The notes under the pieces are model-generated. The model saw only the letters and a program-made list of their open reading frames with translations. It ran no database searches and had not been told where the DNA came from. Both the position numbers and the translations under genes were made by a program. From Phycisphaeraceae bacterium (GTDB taxonomy: Bacteria > Planctomycetota > Phycisphaerae > Phycisphaerales > UBA1924): a stretch of 52,565 nucleotides of DNA. Each line of letters starts with the position of its first letter. Within the stretch, counting starts at the first letter, position 1. Shown here piece by piece: positions 40,134-48,185 of the stretch. The stretch is from assembly GCA_021297895.1 (NCBI GenBank), contig JAJTHN010000034.1, positions 1-52,565 of the forward strand. Direction: 5' to 3'.

Positions 40134-40595
40134 TCACTCCTGCCGCGCCTCAACCACCACCCGAACCGACGCCGGCTCGACACGCGTGACGACCACCCCC
40201 AGCTCCCGCAACTCCGGCTGCGCTGCAACCAATTCCGCCAAATCGATCACATAACGCCCGGCCGTTGATGGCAGCAGAGGCTGCAGCGCGATCTGCCGCG
40301 ACGCCTCTTCGCCGCCGAACGACACGCCGCGTCTGCTGCCGCCCGGCCAAACGACCAGCGGCTGCACGAACGCGCGCTGCGTGCGATCGATCCCGGCCCC
40401 AGATCCTCGCAGCGTCACGCGAACCACACCGGTCCAACCCGGGTCATCGACCTTCGCCGAGTAAGTCCCGACGGGGTCTGCGGTGAACTCCACAATCGTC
40501 GCCGACTGCACGGTCGCGAGCGAATCGCTCTCGGCCCAGGCCCACGCCAGCGCCGCGATCAGCGTTACCAGCACGGATTGAATCAGCAGTTTCAC
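40134..40595 (-). CDS. CdaR/YbbR-like protein, single domain
   Basis: 153 residues. One N-terminal membrane helix (LLIQSVLVTLIAALAWAWAE) is followed by a beta-rich region of about 125 residues ending in LRELGVVVTRVEPASVRVVVE, like the end of a YbbR domain. CdaR proteins bind and regulate the diadenylate cyclase CdaA; Firmicute versions have four YbbR domains, whereas this one has at most one and a half. Its position 36 bases after cdaA on the same strand is the main support, because sequence similarity is weak. It should lie on the outer face of the membrane. Confidence 0.7.
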   Translation of the reverse strand: MKLLIQSVLVTLIAALAWAWAESDSLATVQSATIVEFTADPVGTYSAKVDDPGWTGVVRVTLRGSGAGIDRTQRAFVQPLVVWPGGSRRGVSFGGEEASRQIALQPLLPSTAGRYVIDLAELVAAQPELRELGVVVTRVEPASVRVVVEARQE

Positions 40596-40631
40596 GGGCC
40601 TTTGGTCCTCGGATCGAGTTGGTCAACGAGC

Positions 40632-41642
40632 TCATCGTGTGCCGCGCGGCTCGGCGTCATGGGCGTGCTCATCTACCTCGGGCGTGCGCGTCGCACCAAG
40701 ATCAAGTTCCGAAGACGACAACTCAGCGCGGGCCTCGCGAGCGTCCGGGTCGTCATGGCGACGCCCCTGCCGCACGTCGGCATCGGCCCCGCTCTGGCCC
40801 CCGCCCGCGTCATCCACCGGCGCGTTGGTCAGCGCCGTCACCAGACCCCGATTGAGCTTCAGCAGCAGCAACCCCCGCAACTCATCGGCGTTCAGCGACC
40901 TAGTCAGTTCGCCCCGCTCCGCGAGCGAGATGATCCCCGTCTCCTCGCTGACGATCACGACCAGCGCATCGGTCTCCTGCGTCACACCCACACCGGCGCG
41001 GTGGCGGGAACCGAGCTGACCATCGCTCATTTCACTCGGCTCGGCCAGCGGCAACTGGACCCCCGCCGCGAGAATCCGCTCCCCGCGGATGACCACTGCA
41101 AGATCATGCAGCGCCGTCCCCGGGAAGAAAAGCGTCTGCAGCAGCCTGCTGGACATATCCGCGTTCAGCACCGTCCCGCCCTCGAGCAGGTTCTTCAGCG
41201 GCGTCGACCGTTCAATCACCATCAACGCGCCGAACTTCGCCCGGCTCAGGTACACCGCTGCCTCCACCACCGCATCAACGGTGATCGTCACCGGCTGAGG
41301 CTTGCGTCGGAACAGCGGCGTATCACCGATGCGGCTGATCGCCCGCCGGATCTCCGGCTGGAACACCACCACCAGCCCGATCGCCACCAGCGGCAGCATC
41401 GCGTCGTACAGGAAGGCCAGCCGCGTGAAGGACTCTCCATGCCCCAGCACGCGCACAAGCATCGACGCGACAACGAGCAGGAAGAACATGACCTTGACAG
41501 GTCGCGCCACCCTCGCCGAAATCACGAACCGAACTACGATGAACACGACCACCCAGATCACCGCGAACTCGATCGCCACCTGCCACCATGGATAGGTGGT
41601 CAGCCGCTGCGCGAGTTGGTCCAGTCGATCAAGAGGGTTCAC
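40632..41642 (-). CDS. cdaA: CdaA-type diadenylate cyclase with altered DGA motif
   Basis: 336 residues from a GTG. Three N-terminal membrane helices (about 20-100) end in the family block VVFQPEIRRAISRIG. The DAC domain (about 120-275) makes cyclic di-AMP from two ATP. RHR is present at 213-215 (LGSRHRAGVGV) and VIVSEETGIISLA follows. The DGA motif, however, reads D180-L181-A182 in TALHDLAVVIRGERI, with leucine replacing the conserved glycine. The C-terminal about 60 residues are acidic and disordered. It pairs with the downstream YbbR-like gene. Either the enzyme tolerates the change or it has lost or altered activity. Confidence 0.9.
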   Translation of the reverse strand: MNPLDRLDQLAQRLTTYPWWQVAIEFAVIWVVVFIVVRFVISARVARPVKVMFFLLVVASMLVRVLGHGESFTRLAFLYDAMLPLVAIGLVVVFQPEIRRAISRIGDTPLFRRKPQPVTITVDAVVEAAVYLSRAKFGALMVIERSTPLKNLLEGGTVLNADMSSRLLQTLFFPGTALHDLAVVIRGERILAAGVQLPLAEPSEMSDGQLGSRHRAGVGVTQETDALVVIVSEETGIISLAERGELTRSLNADELRGLLLLKLNRGLVTALTNAPVDDAGGGQSGADADVRQGRRHDDPDAREARAELSSSELDLGATRTPEVDEHAHDAEPRGTR

Positions 41643-41807
41643 GTGGTCGCCCGATCCGCACCATTCGCCAAAACTCGATGCCCGGATGCCGCCTGCCTCA
41701 TGCCTTCTTCAGAATCTACCCGCCATGCTAAGTGTAAAGGATCGCCACCGCCCGGGCGAGCCCGAACCGACCTTCGGGATGAGTATCGTTCGCGACGGAG
41801 CCCGCGC

Positions 41808-42083
41808 ATGCCCTACCGCGTCACACGCTACCAGCAGACGCCCAACCCCGACGCCCTCAAGTGCGAACTCGATCGCTCCACCGGTCGGCACAAAGGCCCC
41901 CCGCGCTCATTCCGCTCCGCAGAACAGGCCGCGGGCGACCCGCTGGGCCGGGCGATCATGCAGATCCCGGGCATCGCGGGGGTACTGATCCACGAGGACT
42001 GGCTGACCATCACCCGAGCGCCGAACACACCGTGGGAGTCGCTCAAGCCGCATCTCGAACGCACCCTCGGATCGGCGACATGA
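41808..42083 (+). CDS. Nfu/NifU N-terminal-domain protein (no CxxC)
   Basis: 91 residues matching the Nfu N-terminal domain (PF08712-like): YQQTPNPDALKCELD, then GDPLGRAIMQIPGIAGVLIHEDWLTITR and TPWESLKPHLERTL. In full-length Nfu a second domain with CxxC carries the Fe-S cluster; that domain is absent. The single cysteine is in ALKCEL. GGAG lies upstream of the ATG at 41808. The stop overlaps the mutY ATG (ATGA), so the two are translationally coupled. It is divergent from cdaA. It may deliver or stabilise the Fe-S cluster of MutY, an inference from coupling alone. Confidence 0.82.
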   Translation: MPYRVTRYQQTPNPDALKCELDRSTGRHKGPPRSFRSAEQAAGDPLGRAIMQIPGIAGVLIHEDWLTITRAPNTPWESLKPHLERTLGSAT

Positions 42084-43249
42084 CCGCCCGCCCTGCCTCC
42101 CCCGCCGCCTCCCCCACCGGCTCAACAGACGCCGCCATCACCCGCGAACTGGAGGCCTGGTTCCCGGCCGCGGCTCGTGCCCTCCCCTGGCGAACCTCGC
42201 CGCGCGACCCCTATAACGCGCTCGTCGCCGAGGCCATGCTCCAGCAGACGCAGGTCTCGCGTGTGATCGATCGCTACACCGCCTTCATCGCCCGCTTCCC
42301 TCGTGTCAACGATCTGGCCGGCGCGAGTGAGGGCGATGTGCTGGCGATGTGGTCCGGTCTCGGCTACTACCGCCGCGCTCGCCTCCTTCACGCCGCCGCG
42401 AAAGCCATCGTCACCGACCATCACGGCGTCGTGCCCCACGATCCCGAAGTGCTCCGTTCACTCCAGGGCGTGGGCCGCTACACCGCGGGCGCGATCACCT
42501 CCATCGCGTTCGATCGCCCCGCGCCGATCGTTGACGGGAACGTCCGCCGCGTACTGATGCGGCTGCACGGCCGCGCCTTCGCGCCCGATGACCGCGACGC
42601 CGAACGCTGGGCCTGGACACGCGCGAGCGAACTGGTCCACGCCTCAGCGAGCCCCGCGGTGTTCAACGAAGCACTCATGGAGCTCGGCGCAACCGTCTGC
42701 GTGCCCCCGCCCGCCGCACCGCGCTGCGATCAGTGCCCGTGGGCTGGCCGCTGCAACGCCCGGCGTGAAGGCACGACAAATCAGATCCCTGCACCAAAGG
42801 CCGCGGCGAAGCAACGCGTCGTTTGCTGCATCAGCCTCCTCGCCCGCGATGCCCGCGGCAGGTTCCTCGTCGAGCAACGCCCAAGCTCCGGCATGTGGGC
42901 CGGCATGTGGCAACTGCCGACCCTCGAACGCGAAACCCGCTGGCCCGATGACGCCGCCATCCGCGACTTCGCGGCAATCCGCGGGCTCAATCTCCCCACT
43001 CCCGCCGAACCCCTCGGCACATTCACCCACCAGACGACCCACCGCATCGTCCGCTTCCGCGTGCTCGCCGCGTCGCCCATCGCTTGCAATCGCAAATCCG
43101 CATCGCGCACGTGGGTCGACTCATTCGACGGTCTCGGCGTGTCCTCCGCCCAGCAGCGTGCGCTGGCTCTGGGCATCACCCCCGGCCGCGGCCAGACCAC
43201 AACGCCCTCCTCACGACCAACACCCGCGCGACGCTCGCCCCGGCGTTAG
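42080..43249 (+). CDS. mutY: A/G-specific adenine glycosylase MutY
   Basis: 389 residues. Removes adenine mispaired with 8-oxoguanine. The catalytic Glu is in VAEAMLQQTQVSRVIDRY, the helix-hairpin-helix is LQGVGRYTAGAITS, and the catalytic Asp is in PIVDGNVRRVL. The [4Fe-4S] cysteines are C207, C216, C219 and C225, giving C-x8-C-x2-C-x5-C, two residues longer than the standard first spacing. A NUDIX-like 8-oxoG recognition domain follows (VVCCISLLARDARGRFLVEQ, GMWAGMWQLPTLE). The tail after about 365 is Pro/Arg-rich. The start overlaps the Nfu-like gene by 4 bases. Confidence 0.93.
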   Translation: MTARPASPAASPTGSTDAAITRELEAWFPAAARALPWRTSPRDPYNALVAEAMLQQTQVSRVIDRYTAFIARFPRVNDLAGASEGDVLAMWSGLGYYRRARLLHAAAKAIVTDHHGVVPHDPEVLRSLQGVGRYTAGAITSIAFDRPAPIVDGNVRRVLMRLHGRAFAPDDRDAERWAWTRASELVHASASPAVFNEALMELGATVCVPPPAAPRCDQCPWAGRCNARREGTTNQIPAPKAAAKQRVVCCISLLARDARGRFLVEQRPSSGMWAGMWQLPTLERETRWPDDAAIRDFAAIRGLNLPTPAEPLGTFTHQTTHRIVRFRVLAASPIACNRKSASRTWVDSFDGLGVSSAQQRALALGITPGRGQTTTPSSRPTPARRSPRR

Positions 43250-43261
43250 ACTTGCCCCGGC

Positions 43262-44059
43262 ATGAAGCTCGGCGTCATCATCCCGGTCTACAACGAGGCG
43301 CGGCTCGCCCCGCGCCTGCTCGAGCGGCTGCTCCAGACCCCGCCGCCGACCTTCACGCTCCAGACCGACGAACGCCGTCCGCAGCAGCACCAGACCCCCA
43401 TCACCCGCCGCGTGTACCTGGTCGACGACGCCAGCACCGACGGGACACGCCAGTGGGCGCAGTCACTGACCAGCGACCCGGCCAGCCCCGTCCGCGTGCT
43501 GCTGCACGACCGCAACATGGGCAAGGGCGCCGCCGTACGCACCGGCCTTGCCGCCGCGCTCGCCGATGGCGAGGCCTGCGACATCGTCCTGATCCAGGAC
43601 GCGGACCTCGAGTACGACCCCGCCGATCACGCCCGCCTGCTCGCGCCGATCCTCGACGGCCGCGCCGATGCGGTCGTCGGAACACGCTTCGGCGGCGAGG
43701 CCCACCGCGTCCTCTACTACTGGCACTCCGTCGCCAACCGGGCCATCAGCACCTTCTCCAACATGCTGACGAACCTCAACCTCTCCGATATCGAGTGCTG
43801 CCTGAAGGCCTTCACGCGCGAGGTCGCCCAGCAGATCACCATCGAGGAGCCCCGCTTCGGCATCGAGCCCGAACTAATCGCCAAACTCGCGCGGGCGACG
43901 GTCCGGCGCGACGACCACGCCGGCGCGCTCCACCGAGCACGAATCTTCGAAGTCGCCGTGTCCTACGCGGGCCGGACCTACGCCGAGGGCAAGAAAATCA
44001 CCTGGCGCGACGGCGTCTCCGCGCTCCGCTGCATTGTGCGATACAACCTGCTTCGTTGA
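43262..44059 (+). CDS. Family 2 glycosyltransferase, dolichol-phosphate-mannose-synthase-like
   Basis: 265 residues of the GT-A fold. LGVIIPVYNEARLAPRLLER opens the domain, VYLVDDASTDGTRQWAQ carries the nucleotide-binding Asp pair, HDRNMGKGAAVRTGL and IVLIQDADLEYDPADH (DxD region) follow, and YAGRTYAEGKKITWRDGVSALRCIVRYN closes it. There is no membrane helix. It would transfer a sugar from a nucleotide donor to a lipid or glycan acceptor. About 25 residues (TLQTDERRPQQHQTPITRR) are inserted between the first two blocks. It begins 12 bases after mutY; a TAGACT overlaps the mutY stop nine bases upstream. Confidence 0.9.
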   Translation: MKLGVIIPVYNEARLAPRLLERLLQTPPPTFTLQTDERRPQQHQTPITRRVYLVDDASTDGTRQWAQSLTSDPASPVRVLLHDRNMGKGAAVRTGLAAALADGEACDIVLIQDADLEYDPADHARLLAPILDGRADAVVGTRFGGEAHRVLYYWHSVANRAISTFSNMLTNLNLSDIECCLKAFTREVAQQITIEEPRFGIEPELIAKLARATVRRDDHAGALHRARIFEVAVSYAGRTYAEGKKITWRDGVSALRCIVRYNLLR

Positions 44060-44098
44060 GCATGTCGCGCCGCGCCCCCGCTCGCCCGCAGGCGTGCC

Positions 44099-44488
44099 TC
44101 AGCCGATGCGCAGCAAAGGAGCGTTCGCCGGGACATCCTGACCCTGGCGGACCATGATCTCCTGCACGGTTCCGCCGATCGGCGAGTGGACCGAGCCCGC
44201 CAGCGTGCAGCCCGCCGGGTTGATGTGCCCGGATGCCTGAAAGTCCAGCACCGTTTCGCCCGCTCGCACGCGATCACCCGGTTTGACGTGCAAGGCCAGA
44301 ACCTTCCCGGCGATGTGCAGCGTCACCGTCTCCGGCGTCACCTTCCCGGCAAGCGCCGTCGGCGTCGCGGGCGTACTCGGCAGCACGGGCGCGGCCGATG
44401 CGACCGCCGGCTCGGCCACCGGCTCACCACCGATCACATCTACCTCAACGTCATACGTTGCATTCTCGACCTTGATCCGCAGTTTCAT
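44099..44488 (-). CDS. Biotin-carrier-like protein lacking the biotinyl lysine
   Basis: 129 residues. The N-terminal VENATYDVEVDVIGGEPV and Ala/Pro linker, then LHVKPGDRVRAGETVLDF and SVHSPIGGTVQEIMVRQGQDVPANAPLLRI, are those of a biotin/lipoyl carrier of acyl-CoA carboxylases. The loop that should read EAMKM is instead QASGHINPAGCTLAG, longer and with no lysine. No alternative frame restores the motif. It overlaps the 89-residue gene by 4 bases and has AGGAG upstream, so the gene looks intact and expressed. It may be a structural subunit, while a biotinylated carrier is encoded elsewhere. Confidence 0.8.
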   Translation of the reverse strand: MKLRIKVENATYDVEVDVIGGEPVAEPAVASAAPVLPSTPATPTALAGKVTPETVTLHIAGKVLALHVKPGDRVRAGETVLDFQASGHINPAGCTLAGSVHSPIGGTVQEIMVRQGQDVPANAPLLRIG

Positions 44489-44754
44489 CGCTCGCTCCTG
44501 ATCGTGCCCGGTGTCGGCTCCCCCGGTTGCTTCTCCGCCTGCCACGCGTTCCACGGACCGCTCCGCCCCGCACGCGCATGCCGCCAGCCGGCACGGGCCC
44601 AAGATCGGTGCGGCGGCAGAATCGGCCTGACCGTCGCCCCCGCGGCGTCGGAACTCGCCAGCGAAACACGCCGAACGCGCGCCCGCTCGCCGAGAATCGC
44701 CGCGACCGCCGCCGCGATTACCACCAGATGCTGTCTCGGAACTCTCGCCGACAT
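44485..44754 (-). CDS. Small acyl-CoA carboxylase accessory subunit, OadG-like
   Basis: 89 residues. HLVVIAAAVAAILGERARVRRVSLA matches the N-terminus of small proteins encoded between carboxylase beta and biotin-carrier genes in several phyla, and SWARAGWRHARAG resembles their terminal WxxAGR region. The function in these operons is unclear; related OadG/MmdD subunits stabilise decarboxylase complexes. GGAGG is 4 bases before the ATG at 44754 and the stop overlaps the carrier gene (ATGA). The helix is only moderately hydrophobic, so membrane insertion is not certain. Confidence 0.68.
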   Translation of the reverse strand: MSARVPRQHLVVIAAAVAAILGERARVRRVSLASSDAAGATVRPILPPHRSWARAGWRHARAGRSGPWNAWQAEKQPGEPTPGTIRSER

Positions 44755-44823
44755 CGCGCCTCCGTGCCGCCCAATCACCCCAACCGCACACTTCCACGCC
44801 CGTCCGCACTCCACCTTGCGTCA

Positions 44824-46488
44824 TTACAGCGGCATCGTTCCGTGCTTCTTGACCGGCCGCAGGTCGCGCTTGGTCCGCAGCGCTTCAAGCGCCCGCGCGA
44901 TGTAGATCCGCGTGTCCGCCGGCTCAATGATGTCATCGACCATCCGGCGCCCGGCCGCCACGTACGGATTGCTGAACAGCGAGCGGTACAACTCGATCAT
45001 CTCCGCCCGCTTGGCCGCGGGGTCCGCCGCCTCAAGGATCTCCTTGCGGAAGATCACCTCGACCGCACCCTCAGCGCCCATCACCGCGATCTCCGCGCTG
45101 GGCCACGCCGCCACCGCATCGGCCCCGAGATCCTTCGAGCTCATCGCCACATACGCGCCGCCGTACGCCTTGCGCACAACCACGCAGATCTTCGGCACCG
45201 TCGCCGCGGAGTACGCAAAGAGCAGCTTCGCGCCGTGCCGGATGATTCCGCCGTACTCCTGCTTGACGCCGGGGAAGAACCCCGGCACATCCACCAGCGT
45301 GACGATCGGCACATTGAACGCGTTGCAGAACCGCACGAACCGTGCCGCCTTGTCCGATGAGTCGATATCCAGCGCGCCGGCTTTGACCGCCGGGTTGTTC
45401 CCCACGATGCCGACGCTCAGACCGTTGATCCGCCCGAACCCGACGATGATGTTCGCCGCGAACCCGCTCTGAACCTCTAGGAAGTCACCGCCGTCGACGA
45501 CCTTCTCGATGATCCGGCGCATGTCGTACGCGATCCGCGCATCCGGCGGCAGCAGCGTGTTGAGTTCCTCAACCCGCTCCACACCGCCCGCCCACTCGGC
45601 CCGCGGCGGGTCTTCCGTGTTGTTCGCCGGCAGAAAACTCAGCAACTTCCGGCAGATCGCGAGCGCATGCCGATCCGTGTCCGCGATGAAGTGCACATCG
45701 CCCGAGTAGTGCATGTGCGCCTCGGGGCCGCCCAACTCCTCCGCCGTCACCACCTCGCCCGTGACCTTCTTGATCACCTGCGGGCCGGTGATGAACATCT
45801 GCGCCTGACGCGTCTGAATGATGAAGTCCGTGATCGCCGGGCTGTACGCCGCGCCGCCCGCGCACGGCCCGCAGATCAGCGAAATCTGCGGCACGACACC
45901 GCTCAGCAGCGTGTTGCAGAAGAAGATCCGCCCGTACGCCCCCAGCGAGTCAATCCCCTCCTGAATCCGCGCGCCGCCCGAGTCGTTGATGAACACAAAC
46001 GGCGAGCCCGTCTTGAGGCTCACCTTCATCATCTCCACGATCTTGTCCGCGTGAACCTCGCCCACCGCACCGCCGCCGGAGGTGAAGTCCTGACTGGCCA
46101 CGTGCACCAGCCGACCGTCAACGGCCCCGAAACCCGTGATCACCCCGTCGGCCGCGAGTTCCTTCTTCTCCATCCCGAGGTACGTGCAGCGATGCCTCGC
46201 AAAGCCGTTCCGCTCGGTGAACGACCCCGGGTCCATCAGCGTGTCGATCCGCTCCCGCGCCGTCAGGTTTCCCGCCGCCTTGACCTTGGCGATGCGTTCC
46301 GCACCGCCCATGAGCATCAGCGTCTCGCGCTTGCGCTTGAGTTCCGCCAGTTTCTCCGCCATCGTCACGGGCGAACGCGCCACCGCCTTCTCGGGCGACT
46401 TCTCGCCCTGCTTGCCCGCGACGCCCGCCGCCGCACCGGCGGCCACTTCCACCTTCGCCGTTACATTGTTATTCATTGCGTTCGACAT
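44824..46488 (-). CDS. Acyl-CoA carboxylase beta (carboxyltransferase) subunit
   Basis: 554 residues. A biotin-dependent carboxyltransferase of the propionyl-CoA carboxylase beta/methylmalonyl-CoA decarboxylase alpha family. Blocks: LTARERIDTLMDPGSF, SQDFTSGGGAVGEVHADKI, FINDSGGARIQEGIDSL, CGPCAGGAAYSPAITDFI, GGPEAHMHYSGDVHF, VDVPGFFPGVKQEYGGIIRHGAKLL and YGGAYVAMSSKDLGADAV. The N-terminal about 40 residues are Ala/Lys-rich. It should produce (S)-methylmalonyl-CoA from propionyl-CoA, or the reverse, upstream of the epimerase and mutase. The biotin carboxylase alpha subunit is not in the window. It is followed by the small accessory and carrier genes. Confidence 0.93.
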   Translation of the reverse strand: MSNAMNNNVTAKVEVAAGAAAGVAGKQGEKSPEKAVARSPVTMAEKLAELKRKRETLMLMGGAERIAKVKAAGNLTARERIDTLMDPGSFTERNGFARHRCTYLGMEKKELAADGVITGFGAVDGRLVHVASQDFTSGGGAVGEVHADKIVEMMKVSLKTGSPFVFINDSGGARIQEGIDSLGAYGRIFFCNTLLSGVVPQISLICGPCAGGAAYSPAITDFIIQTRQAQMFITGPQVIKKVTGEVVTAEELGGPEAHMHYSGDVHFIADTDRHALAICRKLLSFLPANNTEDPPRAEWAGGVERVEELNTLLPPDARIAYDMRRIIEKVVDGGDFLEVQSGFAANIIVGFGRINGLSVGIVGNNPAVKAGALDIDSSDKAARFVRFCNAFNVPIVTLVDVPGFFPGVKQEYGGIIRHGAKLLFAYSAATVPKICVVVRKAYGGAYVAMSSKDLGADAVAAWPSAEIAVMGAEGAVEVIFRKEILEAADPAAKRAEMIELYRSLFSNPYVAAGRRMVDDIIEPADTRIYIARALEALRTKRDLRPVKKHGTMPL

Positions 46489-46531
46489 GCTCGCTCGCTT
46501 TCTCTGGTTCTCGCCCGCCCGGGTCCGCGTC

Positions 46532-46969
46532 CTACTTCCCCGCGTGGGCCGCCGCCGGCTCGCACAGTTCCGTCAACACACCGTTGGACGCCTTGGGATG
46601 CACAAACGCGATCTTCGCGCCGTGCGCCCCGCCCCGCGGCGTCGCATCGATCATCCTCACCCCGCCCTGCGCCAGCGCCGCAAGCCGGTCCTCGATCTTC
46701 TCGACCGTGTACGCCAGATGGTGCAGCCCCTCGCCGCGCTTCTCGATGAACTGGGCGATCGGTGAATCGGCGCTGGTCGGCTCGAGCAGTTCCAGCCGAA
46801 CCTCCGCCCCCGTGGGCCCGATGACATAGAACGCCACCCGCACCTTCTGGTCGGCCACATCCTGCACACCCTCGAGCCGCGCGCCGAGCACCCCCTCATA
46901 AAACGCCCGCTGCGCCTCAAGGCTCCGCACCGCGATCCCGACGTGATTGAGGGCCTTGGCTTGGATCAT
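46532..46969 (-). CDS. mce: Methylmalonyl-CoA epimerase
   Basis: 145 residues of the vicinal-oxygen-chelate fold. Interconverts (S)- and (R)-methylmalonyl-CoA. Metal ligands are in LNHVGIAVRSLEAQRAFYEG (His), GEGLHHLAYTVE (His) and the C-terminal LTELCEP (Glu). VRLELLEPTSADSPIAQFIEKRG is typical. The ATG at 46969 has AGGAG upstream and gives the family length; an open frame to 47032 is rejected. It lies between meaB and the carboxylase beta gene on the same strand. Confidence 0.95.
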   Translation of the reverse strand: MIQAKALNHVGIAVRSLEAQRAFYEGVLGARLEGVQDVADQKVRVAFYVIGPTGAEVRLELLEPTSADSPIAQFIEKRGEGLHHLAYTVEKIEDRLAALAQGGVRMIDATPRGGAHGAKIAFVHPKASNGVLTELCEPAAAHAGK

Positions 46970-47114
46970 CTCAGCGCTCCTGCGATTGGGGGTTCGCCGA
47001 TCATCGCCGCCCGCTCCCCACCGATGCCGCAACTGCGTCCCAATCGCTCACAGTTGCCGTCGTACAGCACACTCTACTGCCAAAGCGCAAGCCGCGTCCA
47101 ACCCAACGGACTTC

Positions 47115-48185
47115 TCAGCCTCCCAAATGGCCCAAACCGGCGGTACGAACTTCGCGCAGCCATGCCGAAACCACCATCTCCGAGGCCGCACTCGGGGGGG
47201 TCTGTCCATCAAGCACCGCACGCTTGGCGGCCTCCATCGCATCGCGGGCCGCGGGCGACTGCTCGATCATCGCCTCAAGCCGATCGTGCACCAGCGTCGA
47301 GAGCCACCGGAGGTTCTGCTCGCGTCGACGCCGGTCCAGCCGCCCGCTGCTTCGCCGCTGCTCCACGCGCTCCGCCACGATCTGCCACACCCGCTCGATC
47401 CCCTCGCCGGTCAGGGCGCTGCACGTGACCACCGCCGCGGGGCCCTCGCCGTCATCGCGTCCGGCCATATGCATCGCCGCGGCCAACTGCCTCGCCGCCG
47501 CTTCCGCCCTCACCTTGTTCTCGCCGTCGGCCTTGTTGATCGCCACCGCATCCACCAACTCTAGCACCCCGCGCTTGATCCCCTGCAACTCATCGCCCGC
47601 ACCGGCGATGAACAGCCCCAGGAAAAAGTCCGTCATCTCCGACACGCTCGTCTCGCTCTGGCCCACCCCCACCGTCTCGACAAGCACCACCCCATACCCC
47701 GCGGCCTCGAGCACGATCATCGCCTCGCGCGTCCGCCGCGCAACGCCGCCGAGCGTCGTTCGCGCCGGCGACGGTCGGATGAACGCCCCCTCCGCCGCGG
47801 CCAACTTCGGCATCCGCGTCTTGTCGCCCAAAATCGACCCGCCCGTCACGCCCGATGACGGATCCACCGCCAGCACCGCCACCCGCTGCCCCCGACCGAT
47901 CAGGTGCATGCCCAGCCGCTCGATAAACGTGCTCTTGCCCGCCCCCGGAACACCCGTGATCCCCACCCGAATCGCCGCCCCGCTCCGCGGCAGCAGCAAC
48001 TCCAGCAGCTTCCGCCCCGCGATCTCATCCTCCGGCCGCACCGATTCAACGAGCGATATCGCCCGCCCGATCGCCGCACGCTCCCCGCGCACCACCGCCT
48101 CCGCGAGCGCCTCGGGAGTCGCAGACTTGCTCGGCGTCAGCGCGGGCCGCCTCGGCTGGCCCGACTTGCCCACACCTTCACTCAT
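47115..48185 (-). CDS. meaB: Methylmalonyl-CoA mutase-associated GTPase MeaB
   Basis: 356 residues. A G3E-family P-loop GTPase that loads and protects the adenosylcobalamin of methylmalonyl-CoA mutase. The P-loop is [50 protein letters not shown] and INKADGENK supply the remaining G motifs. A C-terminal helical dimerisation region is present ([18 protein letters not shown]). Its ATG overlaps the mutase large-subunit stop by 4 bases, so it is coupled to its client. Confidence 0.95.
   Translation of the reverse strand: MSEGVGKSGQPRRPALTPSKSATPEALAEAVVRGERAAIGRAISLVESVRPEDEIAGRKLLELLLPRSGAAIRVGITGVPGAGKSTFIERLGMHLIGRGQRVAVLAVDPSSGVTGGSILGDKTRMPKLAAAEGAFIRPSPARTTLGGVARRTREAMIVLEAAGYGVVLVETVGVGQSETSVSEMTDFFLGLFIAGAGDELQGIKRGVLELVDAVAINKADGENKVRAEAAARQLAAAMHMAGRDDGEGPAAVVTCSALTGEGIERVWQIVAERVEQRRSSGRLDRRRREQNLRWLSTLVHDRLEAMIEQSPAARDAMEAAKRAVLDGQTPPSAASEMVVSAWLREVRTAGLGHLGG

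Noticed and set aside
44160-44290. Sequencing frameshift hiding an AMKM motif in the biotin-carrier gene
   Set aside because: All three frames of the strand were read across the loop and none contains AMKM, while both flanks are in the same frame.
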